From positions 62,001 through 126,000 of IMG/VR virus record IMGVR_UViG_3300028377_000003: a DNA stretch of 64,000 nt. The stretch is one strand, 5' to 3'. Below, piece after piece: positions 41,521 to 50,513 of this stretch. Source of the stretch: a virus. Every line of letters begins with the position of its first letter. Within the stretch, counting starts at the first letter, position 1. The notes under the pieces are model-generated. The model saw only the letters and a program-made list of their open reading frames with translations, did no database searches and was not told where the DNA came from. Both the position numbers and the translations under genes were made by a program.

Positions 41521-41817
41521 ATGGACTATAAAGATTTTGATCTCGGCGAAGTAATGATGCAATCCTCGGGGATGGATGCATACCTTGGGGACGATGCTGA
41601 AGCCGTTGACATTCGTGAATTGGTGGGGGCGGAGATTGAAGAGCCTAAGCGAATTCGCATTGCCAACGTAGAGCAACTTCAGGGCTTCAGTCGGGTCGCA
41701 AGTGATACGCTGATCCGTAAATCGGAGCGTGATCTCTGGTCGCTCAAGCAGAGCGAAGAGGGCGATTGGGTAATCGAGCGCCTTTTCGACGATGAAGGCA
41801 ATCCCCTCAAGGTCTGA
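41521..41817 (+). CDS. Unknown acidic protein, 98 aa
   Basis: MDYKDFDLGEVMMQ at the start, acidic first half, then a strand-helix-strand part (RIRIANVEQLQGFSRVAS; DWVIERLFDDEG). AAGGGG precedes the ATG at 41521. It stands between two small proteins carrying a V-A-S-x-Y-L type motif and itself has FSRVASDTL. No family recognised. Confidence 0.55.
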   Translation: MDYKDFDLGEVMMQSSGMDAYLGDDAEAVDIRELVGAEIEEPKRIRIANVEQLQGFSRVASDTLIRKSERDLWSLKQSEEGDWVIERLFDDEGNPLKV

Positions 41818-41818
41818 T

Positions 41819-42382
41819 ATGAGCAACAAGCCATACAGCAATAGGGAAAAGCGGATTGCGGAGCGTGTGGCTTCTCAGTATCTCTTTGAGAAGACCGGCA
41901 TGGTTCGCACTGCGGGCGAAGTCCGATTCATCAAGGACACAGGTCCTGATGGTCGTGCTATGCCGAGGAACTACGACTTTGATCCAAAGGCTAAGAAGCC
42001 TCTGGCAAAAGTCTTGTGGTCCATTTCGTGTGCTCTGGGGCACATGGTTTCGGCGTACAGCAGTTTCACAAAGATCAAAGCCGTGTCGATCAGCCCGGAT
42101 GGTAAGTTGGGTGGAAAGGGCTACATCCAAGATATCAAAGATATGCGGTCCGACCTCAACACTTCGCTTGAAACCCTTTCCGGTATTCAAGATACGATCA
42201 ATGACGAACTTCGCGGCCCTCACTGGCAGCCAGATGCTGTCGATGTAGACGAGGATGATGAGGCCGAAGTCGAAGAGATGCTTTCTGACTCCCAAGAGAT
42301 TACTGACGACCCGGAAGGGTTTTTCGAAGAGGAGTACGAAGAGCATGTTGAAGACGACGTTGCTGAAAAGCAAGGGAAATGA
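41819..42382 (+). CDS. Unknown protein with N-terminal VASxYL motif, 187 aa
   Basis: The basic N-terminus NREKRIAERVASQYLFEKTG ends near residue 25 and is followed by an alpha/beta region and an acidic C-terminus (DVDEDDEAEVEEMLSDS; FFEEEYEEHVEDDVAE). The VASxYL helix is shared with nearby proteins and could be a targeting or cleavable leader, as suggested for the LRPH module. The start at 41819 lies one base after the preceding stop. Function unknown. Confidence 0.55.
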   Translation: MSNKPYSNREKRIAERVASQYLFEKTGMVRTAGEVRFIKDTGPDGRAMPRNYDFDPKAKKPLAKVLWSISCALGHMVSAYSSFTKIKAVSISPDGKLGGKGYIQDIKDMRSDLNTSLETLSGIQDTINDELRGPHWQPDAVDVDEDDEAEVEEMLSDSQEITDDPEGFFEEEYEEHVEDDVAEKQGK

Positions 42383-42442
42383 GGTTAGGAAACGAACGTC
42401 GTACCGGGTGATCCTCGCATATTTTCGGAGTTCAGAAGGTTG

Positions 42443-42526
42443 ATGTTCGAGCGTGCGTTAAAGAATCTGGACTTTGTAGATAAGGGAATGGCTTTGCTGG
42501 TTTGTCTGGTCGACGCCGAATCCTAA
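42443..42526 (+). CDS. Possible 27-aa ORF
   Basis: MFERALKNLDFVDKGMALL at its start, ending LVDAESstop; AGAAGG lies 4-5 bases before the ATG. It occupies most of the 156-bp gap before the large structural-region gene at 42539. Too short to judge; it may simply be a leader. Confidence 0.3.
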   Translation: MFERALKNLDFVDKGMALLVCLVDAES

Positions 42527-42538
42527 AGGAGATCACAC

Positions 42539-45508
42539 ATGGCAGATTTAGGAGACATCGGAGCTATCCTTGAGGATGAGCCGGTATCGGATCTTGATTG
42601 GCTTGATGTTGATGAAGATGAGTACCGCGCTACTGAGGCGCTACCGAAGCAAAACTTGGATGCTGTTCCTGAGCTTGAGGCACAGTGGAAAGATTTGACG
42701 GAGGCCGATAAGTATCGGCTGTCGCCAGAAAACCGCGAACCCGCAAACGCTCGTACCCCTTTCTGGAGTGAGCGGAGCATTCCCGGTGAAATCTCTGGTG
42801 ATGATGCGGTTGCTATCGTCGAAAAATTCGCCAAGCGCCACGTTCAGGCGGGCGTCTCCGGTCCCGATGTAATTCAGATCCTCAAGAGTAATTTCGATGC
42901 GGAAGTCCTTTCCATGTCGAAAAAAGCCGTCCGTGGCGTCCTCAGTGAAAGGGGCCTCCTCGGTTCGGTTTATATTGATTCCGAGCTTTTCGAAGACTGT
43001 TACAAGGGCGGCCCTCAGAAGGGTCTGACGGCGAACACACGGAACGCCAAGTACGTTCTGGCAAAGAGCCAGTGTGGTGATTGCATCCACAACCGTAAAG
43101 GTCGCTGTTCGGTATTCCAAAAGGAAATCGTCCTTGAAGTCGATTACACCAAAGACCTGTGGGAAGAGTACCTCGATGGTATCCACATGGAGCGCAAGGA
43201 TCTTGATGGTATCCAGAACCTCCCGGTCAAGGCCCGGTTGCAAAAAGCACTTCTAGCTTCGCCCATCCCGGAGTCCGACGCACTCGATGGTAAGCCCATC
43301 GTACCGGACCCCACGGCTGGCGTAACCTACGAAGATGCGATGGATCAGTTGCGGTCCGCTGATATCAAGCGTGAGATCGTAGCTAATACTGTCAACCGAA
43401 AGAAGGTGCTTCGCCTCGCTGTGGACATGATGCGCGGCAACCACGGACCCGCTGTTCGTGATCTTCTTGCCTCGGACCCCGCAGTTGCTTCGTTGAAGGA
43501 TGAGCTATATGTCCTCGGGCAACTGTACCTCGACCTATCGTATTTCCCGACGTACAAGGTGGCTTCGCAATTCATCGACCTTTTCGAAAAGCAAGGGGCC
43601 GCAGATAATCTGCCTCCACTGATCGTGGGAATCCCTTTCGAAGAGTCCGAGTTGGATAAGCGTTATGCACATGCACCGTCTCTGGACATTCGTTCGGACA
43701 AGGCGCTTTTGCATACGATCAGTCGGTTTTTCCTTACGAAGCAAGGCCGCAAGCTAGACAATACGAAAAAGGCCCTGTTCAAGAAGCTGTTCGCTCGCCT
43801 CAAGAAATCCGACGAAGCGGATGTTCGTGCCTTCGCTCAGAAGGTCTACAAGAAGCCGGTGCCGAAGGAAGTAAGCAAGTATCAGGCAACGGTTATTTAC
43901 GACCCGACACACGGTATCTCTTCCGAACAGGCTGATAGCCAGCTTCGGAAAGCAGATCGTAAGCGGGTGGTCGTCGAAAACCCGACGAAAATTTCCAACA
44001 CTAAAGATCTCGTTGGGCGGATGCTTCGTGGTGATCACGGAAACAAGGTCGCGACCCTTATTAAGCAGGACGACCGGCTTTCCAAGCTAAGTAAGCACTT
44101 GCACTTGCTGGGCCGCCTGTACGTCGACACGTCTCTTGCTACCCCTCGGGAAGTAGAGGCGGCTGCAGCGGCGAATCCGGCAGTCAAAGAATTGCCACTC
44201 CTCACCCCGAACAACCGGAAGGGCTTTTTCAAGAAGCCCGAGGTCCACGCTTTGATTGCGAAGCGTGTTGCGAAAATTAAAGGGATTGATACCGACCCAG
44301 CATACACTCAGACGCTACGAAACGTCGTCTCCCGGCTTTCGCAAACTTCCGAAGGCAAGGTAATGGCCTTCGCCCGGAAAGCGTTCTCAATGCCTGTGAA
44401 GGGCAAAGCTGCGGTCCACAATACACCGTACCAGATTAATCCACAGGTTGAAGTCAGCGACGAGCAAGTCAACGACTTTATGGATTCGCTCAAGAGCAAG
44501 AAACAGGCGCGGGCGTTCGAAACCCTTGAGGATTACCTCAAAGAGGAAGGCGGCGCGCACCTGTTGGCTTCCCTGCAAAAGCGTATTGGCCTTGATCGTA
44601 TCAAGCGTCTGTATATGCAAAACGACGGTAAGGTTGCATCCAACCTCGATACATCCAAGACGGCGAAATCCGATGCTTTGGAAATTCTATCGGCGGTTCT
44701 GGACGACAACTACAAACCGAACGGACTCAAGCCTCCGTCTCGTCGCATGGCCCGCACTAAGATGGGCAAGTGGCTTCGGGATCAAATGATGAAGGGCAAG
44801 TACGGTTCGGCATTGGCCGATGCCCTGAAGTTGGCTTTCCCGTATACGGACCTCCTTGAAGATGCGCCGGTCATTATTGCTTTCCGCGAAGAGGAAGGGC
44901 TTTACGGTCGTGCCTACAGCACGGCGGACAGCTACGACTCTTGCAACGAAGGTACGCAAGATATCAGCGCTTCGGTGCAGCAGATCGTAAAAGGGTCCAA
45001 GTGCCAAGGGTGTATTTACAACAAAATTGGCCGATGCTTGCTTTACAGCAAGAAGCTCGTAGACGATCCGGTCTATACGGATGAAACGGTAAACGCGGCC
45101 CTCCAATATCGGGTCAGCAATGGCCAGCTTACGGAGCGGGACGCCAAGCGTATCCGTATGATGGATGTAGATCCCCGGACCAAGACCCGGATTGCTTATA
45201 CGTCCGAACCCGCTAACGAGGTTCAGATGCACGAGACGGGTCTACAGGCATTTTATGGTGATCAAAGCGAAAAGCAGGTTAACCATGCCGCTGTCCGCGA
45301 AATCGTCGAAAAGAAAAAGGCCGCCGAGAAAAAGGCCCTCGAACAGATTGATACGCCATCCGAAGGCGGCATCGACGGTAAAGACCAAATGTCCGAGTTC
45401 GAACTTGGAGGCGTTGCTTCCGATGGTTCGATCAACGAGATTGAGTTTCACGGAGGCCCATCACCGACACTTGATGTGGAATTCGGTGACGGTTTCAATA
45501 TCGAATAA
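42539..45508 (+). CDS. Large repeat protein with two cysteine knuckles, 989 aa
   Basis: I recognise no family. Two cysteine motifs frame the protein: CGDCIHNRKGRC starting at residue 179 and CQGCIYNKIGRC at 822, each preceded by another Cys about 25 residues earlier. Between them, a segment is duplicated about 198 residues apart (near 262-340, EDAMDQLRSADIKRE...LGQLYLD; and near 460-540, EQADSQLRKADRKR...LGRLYVD). The ends are acidic. It lies just before the terminase genes, so a packaging or virion role is plausible. The knuckle spacing suggests zinc binding. Confidence 0.65.
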   Translation: MADLGDIGAILEDEPVSDLDWLDVDEDEYRATEALPKQNLDAVPELEAQWKDLTEADKYRLSPENREPANARTPFWSERSIPGEISGDDAVAIVEKFAKRHVQAGVSGPDVIQILKSNFDAEVLSMSKKAVRGVLSERGLLGSVYIDSELFEDCYKGGPQKGLTANTRNAKYVLAKSQCGDCIHNRKGRCSVFQKEIVLEVDYTKDLWEEYLDGIHMERKDLDGIQNLPVKARLQKALLASPIPESDALDGKPIVPDPTAGVTYEDAMDQLRSADIKREIVANTVNRKKVLRLAVDMMRGNHGPAVRDLLASDPAVASLKDELYVLGQLYLDLSYFPTYKVASQFIDLFEKQGAADNLPPLIVGIPFEESELDKRYAHAPSLDIRSDKALLHTISRFFLTKQGRKLDNTKKALFKKLFARLKKSDEADVRAFAQKVYKKPVPKEVSKYQATVIYDPTHGISSEQADSQLRKADRKRVVVENPTKISNTKDLVGRMLRGDHGNKVATLIKQDDRLSKLSKHLHLLGRLYVDTSLATPREVEAAAAANPAVKELPLLTPNNRKGFFKKPEVHALIAKRVAKIKGIDTDPAYTQTLRNVVSRLSQTSEGKVMAFARKAFSMPVKGKAAVHNTPYQINPQVEVSDEQVNDFMDSLKSKKQARAFETLEDYLKEEGGAHLLASLQKRIGLDRIKRLYMQNDGKVASNLDTSKTAKSDALEILSAVLDDNYKPNGLKPPSRRMARTKMGKWLRDQMMKGKYGSALADALKLAFPYTDLLEDAPVIIAFREEEGLYGRAYSTADSYDSCNEGTQDISASVQQIVKGSKCQGCIYNKIGRCLLYSKKLVDDPVYTDETVNAALQYRVSNGQLTERDAKRIRMMDVDPRTKTRIAYTSEPANEVQMHETGLQAFYGDQSEKQVNHAAVREIVEKKKAAEKKALEQIDTPSEGGIDGKDQMSEFELGGVASDGSINEIEFHGGPSPTLDVEFGDGFNIE

Positions 45509-45520
45509 AGGGAGTTACGT

Positions 45521-46081
45521 ATGAGCGACGATCGGACCAAAGAGCTACAGGTGCAAGTCGTTACGCTCGAAAAGAAAGAGAAGAAGCGAGGGCGGGGGCG
45601 TCCACCTAAGATTCCTATCAAGCCGACGACGCCTGAAGTTGCCCAACTCATGAAGAACAAGCAAAAGCACCGGGAAAGCGACCCGCTTATCCAGCAGATT
45701 ACTCAAGATGCGGATAGCTTGGACGTTCTCGATGTGGCGATGCTTGAACTTGCTAAAGAGGCTTCGAGTCTTGATTTTGAGCGTGGTGAAGCGGAGCGCA
45801 AAGGTAACGACACTACCGGGATCTCTTCGAAGAAAATCAACGCCACGAAAGCTATCATTGACACGTACCTGCGAAAGCGGGATTCGGTAGTCAAAGACAC
45901 GTTCGATTTCAAGAGCAAGAAGTTCCAGAAGCTCTTTGAATTTTGGGCGATGAAATTCAGAAGGTGTTGTGAAGGGGCGGGCATGTCAGAGGAGCAAATT
46001 CAGCGCCTCTTTCAGGTCGCCGGTGAAGAATTCGAAGATTGGGAAGACGAAGCACTCCGCTATATCAAATCTGAGGTTTGA
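45521..46081 (+). CDS. Probable terminase small subunit with AT-hook-like motif
   Basis: 186 aa. A basic AT-hook-like KKRGRGRPPK at 21-30 would grip the minor groove. The rest is helical, with INATKAIIDTYLRKRDSVV and a C-terminal acidic helix. Its place immediately before terminase large subunit, its size and its DNA-binding motif support a small-terminase role in genome recognition. I see no classic small-terminase HTH signature, so this rests largely on position. Confidence 0.6.
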   Translation: MSDDRTKELQVQVVTLEKKEKKRGRGRPPKIPIKPTTPEVAQLMKNKQKHRESDPLIQQITQDADSLDVLDVAMLELAKEASSLDFERGEAERKGNDTTGISSKKINATKAIIDTYLRKRDSVVKDTFDFKSKKFQKLFEFWAMKFRRCCEGAGMSEEQIQRLFQVAGEEFEDWEDEALRYIKSEV

Positions 46082-46137
46082 GCTAGCGACTACTATTACT
46101 ACCTACGATTGAGGCTCTATGGAAAAGGTGATCACTC

Positions 46138-48147
46138 ATGTCGATGGCAGATCTCTTTCGTCAAGTCGGACGCAAATCCTCTGAAGGGGATTACGACACC
46201 CAAAAAGTACTCAATATTATTGAGTTCGTTGAATCGCCGTTTGGTCTGGGGTTTTCCCAAGAGATCTGCGGCATGTCGCTATTCCCTGTCCAGAAGTTTC
46301 TCCTAAAAGCGTTCTACAACCTCCCGCTCGACGACTCAACCCGCAACATCAAGGTACCTAAGACGTGGCGTCAAGCACAGAGCGCCAAGCCCGACGACTA
46401 TTACAGGTTCACCGAAGTCGAATACATGCGGTACCTCTATAATGAGGGCCGGTGTAACATCAAAGAACAAGACCACGACCGACACGAACTTGTCCTACCC
46501 ATCGGTCGTCGTAGTGGTAAGTCCACAATTTCTTCGATGATCGCGGCATACGAGGTGTACCGCCTCCTACGTAAAGCCAACCCCCAACGCTATTACGGGA
46601 TTCAAGATGGTGCCGAGATCACAATCTCCACCATTGCTACCACCAAAGATCAGTCACAGATCCTTTACAACGGTGTACGTAACCACTTCCAGAGTTGCGA
46701 ATTCTACGCCCCGTACCTGAGCCACGACACGCAAAGCTACGTCCGTTTCCAGACTCCCTATGACATCGATCAGACGGGTGAAGCTGACGATGGTGGTCGT
46801 GCCAGCGTACAGATTAAGTTCTTTTCGTCTGTTTCCAGCGGTATTCGTGGTCTGGCCAACATCGTTATCATCCTTGATGAGGTCGCTTTCTTCAAGGAGA
46901 AGGGCAACTCTTCGGCCAATGCTGTGTACCAAGCTGCCTCGCCTTCCGTTGCGACTTTCGCTCCCGCAGATCCGAATGGTCAGCAGGAGACCTTGAATCG
47001 TGATTCGGAAGGACGTATCATTATGATCTCGTCCCCTTTCAATAAGGACGGATTGTTCTATAATAAGTATGAGCAGTCTAAAGTGGGAGGGTCCGCATCG
47101 CGTGATATCTTGATGGTGCAGGCTCCCACATGGGAAGTTAACCCTCAAGTACCTGTTGGTTTCCTCGAGAATGCTCACGGTAAAGATCCGGTAGCGTTTG
47201 CTACGGAGTTCGGGGCCGAATTCACCGACCGCGTTATGGCGTGGATCGAACGTGAAAAGGACCTCATGGTTTGCCTCGACCGTGACCTTCGACCTTCCCC
47301 TCGTGGGAAACCGCGTACACCCCACAGCCTCGGACTTGACCTTGCTGTTAAAGGCGACCGTACTTCCGTTGCTCTGACACGCCCGGACGGAGACAAGATC
47401 CGCCTTGTGTACCACGAGGAGTGGCAGGCGGGGAAAAGCTGGTACGATCTTAACCCGCACCTTGAAGAGCCGATTGTCCCTTACGCTAAGGAACTGCACA
47501 CGGTTGATATTCTCGATTTCGATGCACTGGCTGAATGGATCAAAGAGCTTTCGCGGCGGTTCTATATCGTCGACGGTGTTTTTGACCAATGGCAGGGCAT
47601 TAGTTTCAAGCAGACCCTCGACAAGATGGATATGAAACAGCTTGAATCGAAACAGTTCACACGGGACGAGTCCTCCCAGATGTTCGATGCGTTCAAGACC
47701 TTGATGTATCACGGGCGTCTCATGCTTTACGATTATATGCTCCGTGATGTGGATGAGGACGAGGATGAGGATTTCGGTGTCGTCAATTCCGCACTCGATG
47801 AGGGTACGGGCCACGTTAAACACGCACCCTATATCAAGCAACTGTTGGAGCTACGCGCCGAGCGGAAGTCTAAGAAGGTCGTACTTGTTGAAGCACCCAA
47901 CGGTCCTAACAAACACGATGACTTCGCGGATGCGCTTGTAAGATCGGTATGGTTGACACTCCACCGGGTCGGGAACCCCAAATACATTTCTGGTTCAAAG
48001 AGTCGTATGCGTGAGATCGCCGAAGAGATGGGCGCAGATCACTACAAGTCCATGTCCTCACAACAGTACCAGCGCAGGCGTCAGCGGCGTCACAACTATT
48101 CTAACAAGCGGGGCGACCGTATGCCTCCGGGGTGGAAAAAGCGATGA
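46138..48147 (+). CDS. terL: Terminase large subunit
   Basis: 669 aa packaging motor and nuclease. ATPase: GRRSGKS (123-129) as Walker A and IVIILDE (Walker B acidic pair D247-E248), with a coupling-motif-like IIMISSPFNKDG. RNase H-like nuclease: SLGLDLAVKGDR with D401, a central acidic site near the VDGVFDQWQG strand, and HDDFADAL with D594, D595 and D598. A basic C-terminal tail (RRRQRRHNYSNKRGDR) may contact DNA or portal. It pumps DNA through the portal encoded 600 bp downstream. Confidence 0.93.
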   Translation: MSMADLFRQVGRKSSEGDYDTQKVLNIIEFVESPFGLGFSQEICGMSLFPVQKFLLKAFYNLPLDDSTRNIKVPKTWRQAQSAKPDDYYRFTEVEYMRYLYNEGRCNIKEQDHDRHELVLPIGRRSGKSTISSMIAAYEVYRLLRKANPQRYYGIQDGAEITISTIATTKDQSQILYNGVRNHFQSCEFYAPYLSHDTQSYVRFQTPYDIDQTGEADDGGRASVQIKFFSSVSSGIRGLANIVIILDEVAFFKEKGNSSANAVYQAASPSVATFAPADPNGQQETLNRDSEGRIIMISSPFNKDGLFYNKYEQSKVGGSASRDILMVQAPTWEVNPQVPVGFLENAHGKDPVAFATEFGAEFTDRVMAWIEREKDLMVCLDRDLRPSPRGKPRTPHSLGLDLAVKGDRTSVALTRPDGDKIRLVYHEEWQAGKSWYDLNPHLEEPIVPYAKELHTVDILDFDALAEWIKELSRRFYIVDGVFDQWQGISFKQTLDKMDMKQLESKQFTRDESSQMFDAFKTLMYHGRLMLYDYMLRDVDEDEDEDFGVVNSALDEGTGHVKHAPYIKQLLELRAERKSKKVVLVEAPNGPNKHDDFADALVRSVWLTLHRVGNPKYISGSKSRMREIAEEMGADHYKSMSSQQYQRRRQRRHNYSNKRGDRMPPGWKKR

Positions 48148-48386
48148 GTGACGACACACCAGATCGGTTCTGGGAAACCTGTGTGGTGCAGGTGCTTGGG
48201 AAGCTGGGGGATAAAAATCCCAAGCAAAAAGACCTCAATACCATTGGCTGGCTGTTCGAACATGCAGGTGGTTTATGGGAGGGGCTAGCCGCTGGCGATA
48301 CCGACCAGTGGGATCTCCTCCGAAGAGCGTGCAAAGTCTATTTGAAACGGAAGTTAAAAAAGAAGGACGAAGATGAAAAGCAGTGA
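48144..48386 (+). CDS. Unknown small protein between terminase and portal, 80 aa
   Basis: Mostly helical, MSDDTPDRFWETCVVQ at the start, with Trp-rich segments (TIGWLFEHAGGLWEGLA) and a lysine-rich end (LKRKLKKKDEDEKQ). The ATG overlaps the terL stop (ATGA). It could be a head-assembly accessory. No family recognised. Confidence 0.55.
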   Translation: MSDDTPDRFWETCVVQVLGKLGDKNPKQKDLNTIGWLFEHAGGLWEGLAAGDTDQWDLLRRACKVYLKRKLKKKDEDEKQ

Positions 48387-48732
48387 CATACCAAAGGTCC
48401 AAGATCACTTGGGCGAATTAGATGAAGCCTTACGACAGATACGCTCCGAGGTGAATAGCCTTGGCGAGATCCTGCAGCGGATAGCGAAAACTTGCGAGGA
48501 CGAGCCTGAACTCCTTGAGGTGATGAACCGGGAGCGGCGGTATTTTCGTGCCTTGCGAGGAATGATCGACGATTTTCCGATTATCCGCCAGATGCGTAGA
48601 CGCCTCCCTGTTGTGGAGGCCCGATTACGTAGGAACGAGGGACAGCAGCGGGAAGAGGACCAGTCAGTGCAGCGTCAGGCTGAAGACGTCCGTAATTCCC
48701 TTGAAGATGTTCTTCGGCGTTTCCTTCGGTAA
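48373..48732 (+). CDS. Coiled-coil protein before portal, 119 aa
   Basis: Two long charged helices: GELDEALRQIRSEVNSLGE, and VEARLRRNEGQQREEDQSV with a following basic end. It overlaps the previous gene by 14 bases and is followed by the portal gene 17 bp later. Small coiled-coil proteins in this place can be assembly chaperones, but function is not shown. Confidence 0.55.
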   Translation: MKSSDIPKVQDHLGELDEALRQIRSEVNSLGEILQRIAKTCEDEPELLEVMNRERRYFRALRGMIDDFPIIRQMRRRLPVVEARLRRNEGQQREEDQSVQRQAEDVRNSLEDVLRRFLR

Positions 48733-48749
48733 AGGCGACGGGGTGATCT

Positions 48750-50513
48750 ATGCCTAGAGGAAGTAAAATGAGAGATCAAAATAAAGATTCAGTAGTTGTG
48801 TCGAGTGTCTCACAAGTCCAGTCCCTTTTGGGTAGCCAAAAGAAGGCCGAGGTGAACGAGATCCAACCACGAACCAAGAAGATCTCATCGAATGCGGTGG
48901 GTATGTTTGGTGGTGGTGGTATCGGGAGCGGTGGGGGTGCCTTCGGTAACGGTGGCATGGCAATGGGTACGGCGACGAATATCTATTCGCCGCACCTGTC
49001 AACCGACTTCTTGGAGTTGCCTCAGAACCTTGTAGAGATGCGGTCCTATTACCGTTTTTTCTACAACAACGATCCGTATGTGGGGCAGGCGATTGATCTC
49101 CATACGGAATTGCCGCTTTCCAAGTTGCGCCTTACGTTGCCGAAAGGCCGGGACCCGGACAAAAACAGGGAAATCCTCAAGTTTTTTGAGGACATGGTTG
49201 CACGCACGGACCTTCTTAACGCCCTGATTGATGCTACCCGTGAGTATTACGTCGTAGGCGAGGCATTCCTTTTCGCCGAAGACACCGATATCGAGGTACC
49301 GGAATACGTGTATCTTGAACGGGTTAACCGCCTTGACCCCGAGACCGGGGAAATCTCGACGTCGCTTGAACGCCGGGACAACGCTGAAAAGTTGATCGAG
49401 ACTTACAAGCAACAGAATTACAAAGGGTGGGATCGCGTCATTCTATTGCCGCCTGATCAGGTGGAAATCGAGACGTTCCAGTATTCAAGCAAGGTACGAA
49501 TCGAACTGGTCCCGGACGCTAAGACCAAGAACATGGTCAAGTCGGCACTCAATGGTGATCCCGCAGCAGCGGAAGCCCTAGAGGATGTGCCTGAAGAGAT
49601 CATCGATTACATTTCGAATGAAGAGAACCTTCCCTTGGGTTCCGACCCTTATGAGGGTTCGTTCGTATTCCATTTGGCCCGTAAAAAGCCGCCCGGTGAC
49701 GATCACGGCGTCAGCATCTTGCAGAGGTGTTTGCGCACCTTGGTTTACCGGGACAAGTTGCGACAGACACAGACGTCTATTGCATCCCGTGCAATGACTC
49801 CTAAGCGCCTTATCTGGGCCGAGGACATGGATGAGTGGGATGTGGAAGACCTACGCGAACAGGTAGACTTGGCGTTGCTTGACCCGGACTACAGCATCAT
49901 CACGAACTTCCAAGTCAATTGGGAAGAGATCAGCGCCCGTGACCGTCTGTTGGATCTCAACAGCGAATACGACATTACAGATCGGCAGCTATTTGCTGGT
50001 CTTGGCGTAACTGAATCTATGTTGACCGGTGAAAGTTCGTACAGCGGCGAGCGAATCAACATCGAGGTGATCAACACTCGGTATATGCTTTATAGGGAAC
50101 GTATTCAGACCTATGTGGAAGAGTCCATCTTCAAACCGGTCGCTGAGAAGAAAGGTTTTTGGGAGTACGACGAGTTCGATAACAAAGTTCTATTGTACCC
50201 TCAGTTGAGCTTCACACGATTGGCGCTTCGGGACAACCGAGACACTTTCGATGCGATGTTCAATCTGTATCAGAAGGGATCGCTATCGGTCGGGTACATT
50301 TTGGAGTTGTTCAACTTGGATCCGCAATCCGTCGAAGAGCGCTTGATGGACGATTTGATGACCGTCAACGACGCCATGTTCAATGAGATTGTCCGAAGCG
50401 CATATTCCGAAGTGGGCCGTGCGCTACCCAAGCAGTCAGACTTGGTAGAGCGTCTGATTGATTACCTTAATCTGGAGTATCGTCCGCCCGAGGACGAAAA
50501 TGATAGATGGTAA
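48750..50513 (+). CDS. Portal protein
   Basis: 587 aa. It forms the twelve-subunit ring at one capsid vertex through which DNA enters and leaves. Support: size, position after terL, the family-like FYNNDPYVGQAIDLHTELPLS start of the core, YVVGEAFLF, the VSILQRCLRTLVYRDKL helix and the LGVTESMLTGESSYSGE segment. The N-terminal 60 residues are Gly-rich. An ATG at 48768 with AGAGGA upstream is an alternative start, six residues shorter. The next gene overlaps its stop by 7 bases. Confidence 0.88.
   Translation: MPRGSKMRDQNKDSVVVSSVSQVQSLLGSQKKAEVNEIQPRTKKISSNAVGMFGGGGIGSGGGAFGNGGMAMGTATNIYSPHLSTDFLELPQNLVEMRSYYRFFYNNDPYVGQAIDLHTELPLSKLRLTLPKGRDPDKNREILKFFEDMVARTDLLNALIDATREYYVVGEAFLFAEDTDIEVPEYVYLERVNRLDPETGEISTSLERRDNAEKLIETYKQQNYKGWDRVILLPPDQVEIETFQYSSKVRIELVPDAKTKNMVKSALNGDPAAAEALEDVPEEIIDYISNEENLPLGSDPYEGSFVFHLARKKPPGDDHGVSILQRCLRTLVYRDKLRQTQTSIASRAMTPKRLIWAEDMDEWDVEDLREQVDLALLDPDYSIITNFQVNWEEISARDRLLDLNSEYDITDRQLFAGLGVTESMLTGESSYSGERINIEVINTRYMLYRERIQTYVEESIFKPVAEKKGFWEYDEFDNKVLLYPQLSFTRLALRDNRDTFDAMFNLYQKGSLSVGYILELFNLDPQSVEERLMDDLMTVNDAMFNEIVRSAYSEVGRALPKQSDLVERLIDYLNLEYRPPEDENDRW

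Noticed and set aside
46654-47841. Minus-strand frame of 395 codons opposite terminase
   Set aside because: Shadow of the terminase large-subunit gene.
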